From: CAYUIG01 sp964444685
GTDB taxonomy: Bacteria > Gemmatimonadota > Gemmatimonadetes > Longimicrobiales > RSA9
DNA: 64,000 bases
Assembly (NCBI GenBank): GCA_964444685.1
Contig: CAYUIG010000012.1
Location: 14,700 to 78,699, forward strand
Direction: 5' to 3'
Shown here: one piece after another, positions 33,431 to 41,507 of the stretch
Numbering within the stretch: the first letter of the stretch is position 1
How the letters are laid out: each line of letters opens with the position of its first letter
Notes under the pieces: model-generated
Seen by the model: the letters and a program-made list of their open reading frames with translations, nothing else
Database searches by the model: none
Told to the model about the DNA's origin: nothing
Translations under genes and position numbers: made by a program

Positions 33431-34015
33431 ATGAAGGGCTTGATGGTCACAGGGCTGGCGGCGCTCGCGATGGTGGCGGCGCCGGCCGCGGCGCAGCAGC
33501 CACAGCAGCAGGAGGTGCCGCCGCCGCTGGAGGTCGGTGTGGAAGCGCCGGACTTCGAGCTGCCGGGCGCAGTGCGACACGGCATCCTCGCGGAGCCGGT
33601 GCGACTCAGCGACTACCGCGGCAAGGTAGTCGTCCTGGCGTTCTTTTTCCGGGCGAGGACACGCGGCTGAACGATTCAAATGCATGCGTACCGTGATCAG
33701 TACGCGAGCCTCTTCAACAACGGCCAGGACGTGGTCCTCATCGCGATCAGCGCGGATCCGATCGAGGCGCTGGCCAGCTGGGCGCGGGACGACCAGTTCC
33801 CGTTCCTCATGGCGAGTGACGCCGACCTGGAGGTCGGTCGCGCGTACGGCGCACTGTCGCCGCGCGGGCCGCTCACCAACCGCAACCTCTTCGTGATCGG
33901 GCCTGACGGGAAGATCGCGTGGCGGGCCGTGCCGTTCCGGGAGATCGATCCGACGGCGTACGAGGAGTTGGGGGCGGCGGTCCAGGCGGCCATGCCTGAG
34001 ACGGAGAACAACTGA
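33431..34015 (+). CDS. Exported peroxiredoxin, probable selenoprotein (Sec80 encoded by UGA)
   Basis: The ATG at 33431 has a good site (AAGGGAG). The product has a signal peptide (GLMVTGLAALAMVAAPAAAQ), then the AhpC/TSA fold: APDFELPG, LSDYRGKVVVLAFFF, RARTRG-UGA-TIQMHAYRDQY, DVVLIAISADP, FLMASDADLEVGRAYGA, NLFVIGPDGKIAW. In homologues the block reads TPGCTxQ, so the in-frame UGA (33668-33670, codon 80) falls exactly on the peroxidatic cysteine. The frame then stays open for 114 codons. A hairpin at 33685-33706 fits the bacterial SECIS model. No cysteine occurs elsewhere, so it would be a one-Sec enzyme needing an external reductant. Treated with UGA as a stop it would look like two broken genes. 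A single-base error or a true nonsense mutation is the alternative. Confidence 0.8.
33685..33706 (+). promoter_or_regulatory. Candidate bacterial SECIS element
   Basis: Stem GCGTAC/GTACGC (six perfect pairs, plus a U-G pair at the base) with the eight-base loop CGTGATCA. The loop starts 21 bases after the UGA and has G at its second position. Published models of bacterial SECIS elements ask for a loop 16-37 bases after UGA with a G in the first two positions and a stem of at least four pairs. All these conditions are met. Confidence 0.6.
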
Positions 34016-34107
34016 GTCGGGATTCGGGAGTCGGGAGTCGAGAGCTGAGTTAACAGCGGGAATCCGCCGTTCCTCAGCTCCCGACTCCCGACTCTCGACT
34101 CTCGACT
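34014..34107. repeat. Palindromic repeat with TCGGGAG-word arms
   Basis: The left arm is built of GAGTCGGGATTCGGGAGTCG words ending in GAGAGCTGAG. The right arm is its inverted copy (CTCAGCTCCCGACTCCCGAC followed by TCTCGACTC words). The spacer contains AGCGGGAATCCGCCG, which folds by itself. The element sits between the convergent selenoperoxiredoxin and TlpA-like genes, abutting both stop codons, so it can act as a bidirectional terminator. Confidence 0.8.
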
Positions 34108-34617
34108 CTATTGAAGGACCTTCCCGACGGCCCCCACCAGATCCTGATCCTCACCGACACCGGTATAGACGGCGCGCCCCGCGGCATCGAGCACGACGAT
34201 GTACGAAGTCGATGGGGCCTGGAACGCGCGTGCGGCGCGGCCGCGTGAATCGAAGAGCACGGTGCCGGGCGGCGGGTGTCCCTCGAGGTGGCGGCGGATG
34301 GAACGCGGGTTCTGGTTGACGCCGACGCCGATGACGAGCACCTCGATGCGGTCGCCGAAGCGTTCGCGTACGGCTTGGATCTGCGGCTCGAGTTCCTCGC
34401 AGATGGGGCACCACGTGGCCCAGAACTCGACGAGCACGGGCTTTTTCCCGATCCACTGGCCGAGATCGACCGCGTTGCCGTCCAAATCCTCGACAGCGAC
34501 GGCGTCCGGGACGCTGCCGATCGCGAGGCCGACATCCTGTGCGGCCGCGGGCACTGCGAGAGCCGAAGAAGCCGCGCAGGCGGCGAGCACGACGAAGGTG
34601 GGCGAAAGACGTCGCAT
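34108..34617 (-). CDS. TlpA-like exported thioredoxin
   Basis: The start at 34617 follows AAGGAGA. The 169-residue product has an export signal, either cut after PAAAQ or lipid-linked at Cys14 (VVLAAC). Its thioredoxin domain has the strand VLVEFWATWCPICEEL with Cys70 and Cys73, and a later beta strand SYIVVLDAAGRAVYTGVG; the cis-proline position reads APSTSYI rather than the usual TP, a deviation. It is the last gene of an SDR, S51, ccdA, tlpA-like operon, 11 bases after ccdA. CcdA normally keeps such proteins reduced. Confidence 0.85.
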   Translation of the reverse strand: MRRLSPTFVVLAACAASSALAVPAAAQDVGLAIGSVPDAVAVEDLDGNAVDLGQWIGKKPVLVEFWATWCPICEELEPQIQAVRERFGDRIEVLVIGVGVNQNPRSIRRHLEGHPPPGTVLFDSRGRAARAFQAPSTSYIVVLDAAGRAVYTGVGEDQDLVGAVGKVLQ

Positions 34618-34628
34618 GAAGGTTCTCC

Positions 34629-35342
34629 TTACCAGACCATGCCTGCCTGAACGAAGTAGTACTCCGCCATGATCAGGAGGATCACGCCGCCCGCGCGCTT
34701 CACCCAGACCATCCACGACCCCGACCGCGGCAACAAGGCGACCGTGCCCGAGAAGAGGCCAACCGCCACGAGCAGCGCCGTCATTCCGAGCGAGAAGACC
34801 AGGAGGTAGAGGAATCCGAGCCCGGCGCTGCCTGTCCCCGCCACGAACGTAAGCACCGCGGCGAACGCGGGCGCACCGCAGGGCGCAGCCACGATCCCCG
34901 ATGTGGCACCGAGCAGGAACACGGCAGGATAGGAGCCTCCGCCGAGTCGGCCGGCCCATGCAGACAGTCGGGCGGGCGCCAGCACGGGGATTACATCGAG
35001 CATGGCGAGCCCGAAGATCAGCAGCAGGTTGCCCGTGACGAGCCGGGCCCACGGATTCGATGCGATGGTGCCGAAGAGCGAGCCCGTGAGCCCCGCGATC
35101 AAGCCCATCGTGGCGTAGAGCAGTGCCAGCCCCGCGACGTAGGTGAACGTCAGGAGCGCGACGCGCCGGCGTGAACGGTGTTCGCCCGCGCTGCCCGCGA
35201 TGACGCCGGCGGTGATCGGGATCATCGGATAGATGCAGGGTGTGAGGCTGGTGAGCACACCCGCGCCGAACAGGGCAGCAACGGCGGCGAGGGGCTGCTC
35301 GCGCAGCGTCTCGCCGAGGCCTGCCTGGAGCAGCGCCAGCAT
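34629..35342 (-). CDS. ccdA: CcdA/DsbD-type thiol reductant transporter
   Basis: The protein carries reducing equivalents from cytosolic thioredoxin across the membrane to periplasmic thioredoxin-fold proteins. It has 237 residues and six or more membrane helices. The two redox cysteines are in the proline-flanked family motifs: Cys36 in LTSLTPCIYPMIPITAG and Cys155 in GIVAAPCGAPAFA. Its ATG overlaps the stop of the S51 gene (TGATG at 35340-35344), and the TlpA-like gene follows directly, which is the classic partner arrangement. Confidence 0.92.
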   Translation of the reverse strand: MLALLQAGLGETLREQPLAAVAALFGAGVLTSLTPCIYPMIPITAGVIAGSAGEHRSRRRVALLTFTYVAGLALLYATMGLIAGLTGSLFGTIASNPWARLVTGNLLLIFGLAMLDVIPVLAPARLSAWAGRLGGGSYPAVFLLGATSGIVAAPCGAPAFAAVLTFVAGTGSAGLGFLYLLVFSLGMTALLVAVGLFSGTVALLPRSGSWMVWVKRAGGVILLIMAEYYFVQAGMVW

Positions 35343-36241
35343 CAGCGGCCGAGCAGCTCCACGTCTTCGGGCAGACGGTGGATGCCGCGCAGCGTAACGC
35401 GTCGTTTCAGGTCGAAGAGGTCGCCGGCGGAGAGGAGGTAGAACTCGTGGTCGCCGGTGTCGCGCGCGTTGTAGAACGCGACGACGCTCCGGCCGATGAC
35501 CTCGGCGGTGTCGCCGCGCACGACGATGGCAGTGCCTTCGTCGAGGCCAATGCCGAGCAGTTTCGAGTTATCGGCTATGACATCGAGCAGGTCGCGCATG
35601 CGCTTGCGTGTGACAAGGTGCTGATCGACCGCGACGTCGCGCAGCAGGCCCAGCCCGCGCTCATGACCCTCGGCTACGACGATGTGGTTGCCTTCGGGCG
35701 CGCCGCGCACCATGAACGACGGCTGGATCGATGCGCCCGCGGATGTGCCGCCGATCACGCCGCCGCGCTCGAGCAGTGCGCGCAGTTCTTCGTGCGTACG
35801 CGTGTCCAGGTACGCATCGGCCAGCCGCCACTGCCGTCCGCCCGGGAACCACACGGCATCGGCACTGCGCAGCTTCGCGGCGAACGAATCGCTGTCCGCC
35901 AACTTCCTGTCGCGCGTGTGCAGGATGCTGAGGTTGCGTGCGCCCGCATCCTTGAGCGGCTCCAGCCCCGGCCACTTCCCGTCGAAGTGATCCTCTTCAC
36001 TCGCGGTCGGAATCACGACGATGCTCGCATGGGGTCCACCCGCGAGCTCGATGAAGCGGCCCATGACGTCGTGGCCGAGTGCGCCGCCGCCCGCGAGCAC
36101 GAGCGTGCCGTTGCGCGGGCCGACCTGCGGCAGCGCATCGCGCCCGTCGGCCGCGACATCCGGCCGCGGGTTGCACGCGAGCGCGACGAGCGCCAGCAGG
36201 GCAGCGCTGCGCCGGACTTCAGCTCTTGCGATCGACCACAT
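35342..36241 (-). CDS. Cyanophycinase-like S51 family lipoprotein
   Basis: The 299-residue product has a lipoprotein signal (SAALLALVALAC, Cys23). Peptidase S51 features follow: GTLVLAGGGALGHDVMGRF, IVVIPTAS, AVWFPGGRQWRLADAY and the nucleophile Ser168 in GGVIGGTSAGASI, then GLGLLRDVAVDQHLVTRKRM. Cyanophycinases cleave Asp-Arg dipeptides from cyanophycin; exported relatives use other peptides. It overlaps the SDR gene by 23 bases and is translationally coupled to ccdA. Confidence 0.88.
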   Translation of the reverse strand: MWSIARAEVRRSAALLALVALACNPRPDVAADGRDALPQVGPRNGTLVLAGGGALGHDVMGRFIELAGGPHASIVVIPTASEEDHFDGKWPGLEPLKDAGARNLSILHTRDRKLADSDSFAAKLRSADAVWFPGGRQWRLADAYLDTRTHEELRALLERGGVIGGTSAGASIQPSFMVRGAPEGNHIVVAEGHERGLGLLRDVAVDQHLVTRKRMRDLLDVIADNSKLLGIGLDEGTAIVVRGDTAEVIGRSVVAFYNARDTGDHEFYLLSAGDLFDLKRRVTLRGIHRLPEDVELLGR

Positions 36242-36995
36242 AGACGTTCCGCTGCGCGGTCGGGACCAGCACCAGGTCCAGAATGTTGACGTGTTCCGGC
36301 AGTCCGATCACGTACGCGATGGCATCGGCGACGTCGTCGCCCGAAAGAGGCTGGAAACCTTCGTACACGCCGCGCGCACGCGGTTCATCCCCTTCGAAGC
36401 GCACGAGGCTGAACTCCGTCTCCACGAAGCCGGGGTCCACGCTCGAGATGCGTACCGGTGTGCCGGCCACGTCCAGGTTCATGCCCTCCGTCAGTGCACG
36501 CACGGCGAACTTGGTAGCCGCGTACACGTTGCCCTTCGGGTAGGTGAGATGGCCCGCGGTGCTGCCGATGTTGACGACGTGACCCCGGCCCCGCTCGATC
36601 ATCGCGGGCAGGATCGCGCGCGTGACGGCGAGCAGCCCCTTCACGTTCGTGTCGATCATCCGGTCCCAGTCGGTGGGGTCGCTCTCCTGGAACCGGTCCA
36701 GCCCCGCGGCGAGGCCGGCGTTGTTGATCAGGACGTCGGGGACGTCGCCCGCATCGAGAAGCGCTTCTGCCGCGGTAAACACCGCGTCGCGATCGCGGAC
36801 GTCGACCTGTGCGATGTGGACGTGCTGCCCGTGCGCGCGCTCCAGCTCATCCGCGAGCCGGGCCAGCCGCTCGATCCGGCGCGCCCACAGTACCAACCGG
36901 GCGCCCTCCCGCGCCAGCCGCCGCGCGCACGCCTCGCCTATTCCGGATGACGCGCCGGTGATCAGAATCCGTTGGCCTGCGATACGTTCCGACAT
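36219..36995 (-). CDS. Short-chain dehydrogenase/reductase (YdfG-like)
   Basis: The start at 36995 follows AGGAGG. The 258-residue protein has the SDR cofactor motif TGASSGIG, NNAG at 91-94, and the catalytic Ser145, Tyr158 and Lys162 (VYAATKFAV). The Arg pair after the second strand (LVLWARRIERL) indicates NADP(H). The closest type is the YdfG group acting on 3-hydroxy acids such as L-allo-threonine or serine. It is the first gene of the operon running to the TlpA-like gene. Confidence 0.92.
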   Translation of the reverse strand: MSERIAGQRILITGASSGIGEACARRLAREGARLVLWARRIERLARLADELERAHGQHVHIAQVDVRDRDAVFTAAEALLDAGDVPDVLINNAGLAAGLDRFQESDPTDWDRMIDTNVKGLLAVTRAILPAMIERGRGHVVNIGSTAGHLTYPKGNVYAATKFAVRALTEGMNLDVAGTPVRISSVDPGFVETEFSLVRFEGDEPRARGVYEGFQPLSGDDVADAIAYVIGLPEHVNILDLVLVPTAQRNVYVVDRKS

Positions 36996-37060
36996 CCGCC
37001 TCCTGCCCCGGTAGCCCACCTCGCGAATGTAGAGGCAGGCGCCGCTCCGTCAAAGGCGGA

Positions 37061-39703
37061 TCAGCTCCGGAGGGCGGATTGCGGGTCGAGCCGCGCCGCC
37101 CGGAGCGCGGGCAGGAGCGCGGCGGCGAGGGCGGTGGCGGCGAGGACGAGGACGGCGAGGCCGAAGGCGAGCGGGTCGGTCGGTGTCACGTCGACGAGCT
37201 GGGTCTCGAGCAGGCGGGTGACCCAGAACGAGGCGAGGAGGCCGGCGGCGGCGCCGAACGAGACGATGACGGCCGCGCGGCCGAGCACCATGCCCAGGAT
37301 CCGTCCGCGCGTGGCGCCCAGTGCGGCCCGCACGCCGATCTCGTGGGTCCGCCTGGCGACCGAGAAGGAGAGCAGCCCGTAGATTCCGATCGCGGCGAGT
37401 GCGAGCGCGATGACGCCGAATGCGCCGAGTACGGATGTAATGACGCGCCGCTCGGCGAGCGTGCCACCGAGCATGTCTTCGAGAAGCGCGATGTCGCTGG
37501 CGAGGAGTGGATCGATGTCACGGATCTCGCGGCGCACCGCGTCGGCGAGCGCCCCTGCGCGGGCGGGCGTCCCGCGCACGAGCGCATAGAGCGAACGCGC
37601 CCAGAAGACGGGGGCCTGGTCGAGGAGGACGTACATCACCTCGTCCGGGTCCTCCTCCCAGTTGCCGTGACGGACGTCGCCGACGACGCCGATCACCGTA
37701 ATCCACTCCGCGTCTGGGCCGTTGCCGAGGCCCGCCTCCATGCTGAGCGCCTTCACGCGGCGGCCGAGTGCACTCTCCCCGGGCCAGTAGCGCTGCGCCA
37801 TCGTGCGGCTGATCACAGCCACGCGGCCGGATCCAGCGCGGTCGGTGGGCTGGAATGCGCGCCCCTCGAGGAGCGGCATGCGCATCGCCTCGAAGTAATC
37901 GCGGCTCACGACCCGATACGCGGCGCCATCCTGCTTCGATTCCGGCCGGCCCTCGATAGCAATGAAGCCGGTGCCCGTCGTTCCCGTGGGGATCCAGTTC
38001 GCGAACGCGACCGCCTGCGCGCCGGGCAGTGCGCGGAGCTGCGGCTCGAGCCGGTCCCAGAAGACCGGCCGCGGGTCGACGTCCCATGAATAGCGCGCCA
38101 CATCCAGTGCGACCTGCGCGGTGACCACACCCTCGGGGTCGTAGCCGAGGTCGCGCGAGAGCAATGACTCGAAGGACCGCAGCAGGAGACCCGCGCCTGT
38201 GAGAAGGACGATCGCAAGCCCGAACTGAACCGCGACCAGCGCCGCACCGGGCAGGCCGCGTCCGCCGCGCACCGTGCCGCGGCCGCCGAGGAGTGAGCGC
38301 GGCGCCGCGTGGTTCAGGACGCGCCACGATGGGACCAGCCCCGATCCGATGCCTGCGAGCAGGACCATCGCCGCGGAGAACGCGAGCACCGTGCCGTCGA
38401 CGCGCACGGCATCCGCGCGCGGCAGGCGTTCCTGCAGGATCTCCACGAGTGCGCCCGTACTCCACCAGGCGAGCACCACACCCAGAATGCCGCCCACGGT
38501 CGCGAGCACGAGGTGTTCGGTGACGAGCTGTCGCAGCACGCGACGCCGCCCGGCACCCAGCGCGGCGCGCAGCGCGATCTCCGGCGTCCGCACGGTCGAG
38601 CGCGCAAGGCTCAGCCCCGCAAGGTTCGCCCGCGCGATCAGCAGTACGAGCACGACCGCGCCGAACAGCAGCCAGATGCGTCGCTCTACCTCTTCGTCGA
38701 CGAGGAAGTCCTCGAGCGGCACGAGCGGCACACCCCACGAATAGATCGACTGCGGTGCCGCTTCCCGGATGCCGCGCGCGATCGCGTCGAGGTCCGCACG
38801 CGCACGCTCCGGCGTGACGCCATCGGCGAGCCGTGCGATCGCGACCCAGTTGATGTTGTTGCGCGTGCCATCGCCAAAGCGACGGGGCTCCGTCGCCACC
38901 CAGATCTCCGTTCCCTCCGGGTAGATCTGCGCGTCCGGTACGACCCCGACCAGCCGCATCGGCCGGCCCTCCACTACCAGCTCTGCATCCGGCGACATCG
39001 TCGCCCCCAGCGCCCGCCGCCAGTACGACTCGCTCACGATCAGCGCGCGCGCCTCCTGGTCGCCGGGTGCGAAACCCCGGCCCCACAACATGCGCGTGCC
39101 CAGCACGTCGAAGAACGCCGGCGTGACCTCCGTCACCGCGACCCGGTCCGCACCGCCGCCCGTCGCAACACCGAAACGATTGCGCTTCCAGATCGCCGTC
39201 CACTCGAGCGTAGTCGCGCGATCGCGCCAGTCCAGCCAGTTCTCCGACGACACCCGCTCGACCGGGTTCCCGACCGAATCCTGCATCTGCAGCGCCATGA
39301 TCCGCTCCGCCGCCGGGAAGGGCAGCGGGCGCAGCAGCACGCCGTTCAGCACCGTGAACACCGCGGTCGGCAGTCCGATCGCGAGTGCCAGCGTCGCCAC
39401 GGTGAGCGCCGTTACTCCCGGCTGGCGGCGGGCCTGTCGCCAGGTGAGTACGACGTCCCGCCACACCGATCCCAGCCACTCGCGCCGGCGCAGCTGTGCG
39501 TCCCGCTCCCGCGCCGATCGATACAGGCGACGCTTCGCCTCGCCCAGATCCCCGAACCGCTCCAGCGCCAGCGCACGCGCACGCTCCGGTGGCACACCCT
39601 CGCGCTCCAGCGCCTCCGCCCGCAGTGCGATGTGCGCTGCGAGCTCCTCGTCCAGCTCCCGTTCGACGTCACGCGGCAGACGGAAATGGCGCCGGTATTT
39701 CAT
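37061..39703 (-). CDS. ADOP-family permease (MacB/FtsX type) with PadR-associated N-terminus
   Basis: The 880-residue protein starts with the charged helical region typical of ADOP permeases paired with PadR (RDVERELDEELAAHIALRAE, ALERFGDLGEAKRR). It then has two MacB_PCD/FtsX units: helix 1 with TALTVATLALAIGLPTAVFTVLNGVLLRPLPFP, a large periplasmic domain, three helices, then a second copy (LPGAALVAVQFGLAIVLLTGAGLLLRSFESLLSRDLG) and last helices ending PALRAARLDPQSALRS. No ATPase gene is adjacent, which is normal for this orphan-permease family. The PadR gene is four bases upstream. Confidence 0.93.
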   Translation of the reverse strand: MKYRRHFRLPRDVERELDEELAAHIALRAEALEREGVPPERARALALERFGDLGEAKRRLYRSARERDAQLRRREWLGSVWRDVVLTWRQARRQPGVTALTVATLALAIGLPTAVFTVLNGVLLRPLPFPAAERIMALQMQDSVGNPVERVSSENWLDWRDRATTLEWTAIWKRNRFGVATGGGADRVAVTEVTPAFFDVLGTRMLWGRGFAPGDQEARALIVSESYWRRALGATMSPDAELVVEGRPMRLVGVVPDAQIYPEGTEIWVATEPRRFGDGTRNNINWVAIARLADGVTPERARADLDAIARGIREAAPQSIYSWGVPLVPLEDFLVDEEVERRIWLLFGAVVLVLLIARANLAGLSLARSTVRTPEIALRAALGAGRRRVLRQLVTEHLVLATVGGILGVVLAWWSTGALVEILQERLPRADAVRVDGTVLAFSAAMVLLAGIGSGLVPSWRVLNHAAPRSLLGGRGTVRGGRGLPGAALVAVQFGLAIVLLTGAGLLLRSFESLLSRDLGYDPEGVVTAQVALDVARYSWDVDPRPVFWDRLEPQLRALPGAQAVAFANWIPTGTTGTGFIAIEGRPESKQDGAAYRVVSRDYFEAMRMPLLEGRAFQPTDRAGSGRVAVISRTMAQRYWPGESALGRRVKALSMEAGLGNGPDAEWITVIGVVGDVRHGNWEEDPDEVMYVLLDQAPVFWARSLYALVRGTPARAGALADAVRREIRDIDPLLASDIALLEDMLGGTLAERRVITSVLGAFGVIALALAAIGIYGLLSFSVARRTHEIGVRAALGATRGRILGMVLGRAAVIVSFGAAAGLLASFWVTRLLETQLVDVTPTDPLAFGLAVLVLAATALAAALLPALRAARLDPQSALRS

Positions 39704-39707
39704 GCGA

Positions 39708-40043
39708 TCACCCCGGCTGCTTCAGTGCGAGCAGTACCGACACGGCCTGCGTGTACCGCTGCCAGACCGACGACTCTTCGCGCAGCGACCTCCGCCCCTC
39801 CGAGGTCAGACGGTAGTAGCGCGCGCGACGGTTGTTCTCCGTCACGCCCCATTCGGCTTCCACCAGCCGGCGCGCCTCGAGACGGTGCAGCGCCTGGTAC
39901 AGCGCGCTGTCATCCACCGCGATCGAGCCCGCCGACTTCCGCTCCAGCCACGCGGCAATGCCGTAGCCGTGCATCGGCCCCCAGCTCAGCGCCTTCAGGA
40001 CCAGCAGGTCCAGTGTGCCCTTGAACAGCGGAATGTCGGTCAT
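39708..40043 (-). CDS. PadR-family transcriptional regulator
   Basis: The 111-residue protein is a compact PadR: winged helix IPLFKGTLDLLVLKALSWGPMHGYGIAAWL, recognition and wing segment SALYQALHRLEARRLVEAEWG, and a C-terminal dimerisation helix. It is cotranscribed with the ADOP permease four bases downstream and most likely represses this operon and its own gene until an effector is bound. Confidence 0.93.
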   Translation of the reverse strand: MTDIPLFKGTLDLLVLKALSWGPMHGYGIAAWLERKSAGSIAVDDSALYQALHRLEARRLVEAEWGVTENNRRARYYRLTSEGRRSLREESSVWQRYTQAVSVLLALKQPG

Positions 40044-40156
40044 GGCTCCCCGTGAGTTCTAAGGGGAATAATCTGCGGGCAGACGACGCAGGTCAAGGCC
40101 CGGGCCGAGGCCGCCGTTCCCACCTCCCACCGCGCCCCCGCCGGCCCTCGCCTCCC

Positions 40157-40186
40157 GGTGGCCCGGGGTGGCCCGGGGTGGCCCGG
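40157..40186. repeat. Three tandem copies of a 10-bp unit
   Basis: GGTGGCCCGG is repeated three times without change in the 270-bp divergent region between the PadR and DUF2911 genes. It may be a binding-site array or slippage product; nothing else stands out in this region. Confidence 0.7.
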
Positions 40187-40313
40187 AGCCGTCAGAAGGG
40201 CGAAAATACGCGGCTGGCCGCGCCTTCCCGCCGTTCGAACCAACACGAACGTGCAAGGGTGCGTCTGGCTGGGTTGGGCCTTCGAGTGAATCACGGAGTC
40301 AGGAGAATCAGGG

Positions 40314-41507
40314 ATGAGGTGGTCGCGTTCGCTCCATCCGTCGTTACGGAACCTCGCGTTGCTTTCCTTCCTTTTCGTCGAGCCGGGGTCGGCAGCCGGT
40401 CAGAGCGTTTCGGGGTTCGTGACGCGGATCGGCAAGGACACATTGGTGGCGGAGCACGTGGTCCGCGACGGCGGCACACTGACCGTGGAGGTGCTGCAGC
40501 GTTCACCGCGCGTCACGTTTGCGCGCTACGTGGTCGGGTTGGACGGTGACAACCGGATCCGCAGCTACGAAGCGCAGCTCTGGGATGGTGCGAAGGCGGC
40601 GGGCGAGCCGGGTCGCACGGAGCGTCTGGAGACGGACGGATCGGGCGAATGGAGTTACACGGTGATCCGGAACGGACAGGCGGAGACGCGCGCGGTGCAG
40701 GCGCCGGCGGATGCGGTGCCGTTCATCGATCAGGTGCATTGGCCGTTCGACGTCGCGCTCCAGCGGCATGCCGCGCGTGGTGACGGCGAAGCCGACCTGC
40801 CGATGCTGTCGGGCGGCCGCGCGATGACGTACGGCATCGTGCGGATGGACGACGGGAGCTGGGGCCTCCGGCATCCGAGCCGCGGCACGAGTGCGATCGA
40901 GACGGACTCACAGGGCCGGCTGGTCGCGCTGAACGGCTACGGCACGACGCGCGCACTGATTCTCGAACGCACGGCGGGCGTCGACATGGCGGCGATGGGC
41001 GAGCTGTTCGCGGCGCGCGGCCCGATGGGCGAGCTGTCCGGGCGTGCGGAGACGCTGGCGGACGTGGACGGCGCCGAGATCACGATCGATTACGGCGTGC
41101 CGATGAAGCGGAACCGGGAGATCTTCGGCGCGCTCGTCGCCTACGGTCAGGTGTGGCGCACGGGCGCGAACCAGGCGACGCACTTCACGACCACGCGTGA
41201 TCTCGTCGTAGGCGAGGAAGGCCTGGTGGTTCCGGCCGGCACGTACACGCTGTTCTCCATTCCCGAGGCGGATCACCTGACGCTGATGATCAACACGCGC
41301 ACGAACATCAACGGCCAGTCGTATCGCGCGGACGCCGATCTGGGTTCGGTGCGCATGCGACGCGAGAGCGTCGACGACGTCGTCGAGCCGTTCACGATCG
41401 CGGTCGAAGACACACCCGCGGGCGGCACGCTCTCGCTGATCTGGGACCGGACCGCCTACCGCGTCGATTTCACTGTGCGTCAGCCAGCACGAGAGGATTC
41501 CCGATGA
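40314..41507 (+). CDS. Exported DUF2911 protein
   Basis: The 397-residue product has a signal peptide (LRNLALLSFLFVEPGSAAGQ). An N-terminal half of unassigned beta structure is followed by DUF2911 (about 235-390): VDGAEITIDYGVPMKRNREIFG, VWRTGANQATHFTTTRDLVV, VPAGTYTLFSIP, LSLIWDRTAYRVDF. The domain is common in exported proteins of Bacteroidota and Gemmatimonadota; its role is unknown. It is translationally coupled (ATGA) to the M28 peptidase gene, so the two probably work together. Confidence 0.85.
   Translation: MRWSRSLHPSLRNLALLSFLFVEPGSAAGQSVSGFVTRIGKDTLVAEHVVRDGGTLTVEVLQRSPRVTFARYVVGLDGDNRIRSYEAQLWDGAKAAGEPGRTERLETDGSGEWSYTVIRNGQAETRAVQAPADAVPFIDQVHWPFDVALQRHAARGDGEADLPMLSGGRAMTYGIVRMDDGSWGLRHPSRGTSAIETDSQGRLVALNGYGTTRALILERTAGVDMAAMGELFAARGPMGELSGRAETLADVDGAEITIDYGVPMKRNREIFGALVAYGQVWRTGANQATHFTTTRDLVVGEEGLVVPAGTYTLFSIPEADHLTLMINTRTNINGQSYRADADLGSVRMRRESVDDVVEPFTIAVEDTPAGGTLSLIWDRTAYRVDFTVRQPAREDSR

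Noticed and set aside
33671..34015. Second half of the peroxiredoxin considered as a separate gene starting at ATG 33680
   Set aside because: It has no ribosome site or signal peptide, begins in the middle of the fold, and is in the same frame as the first half.
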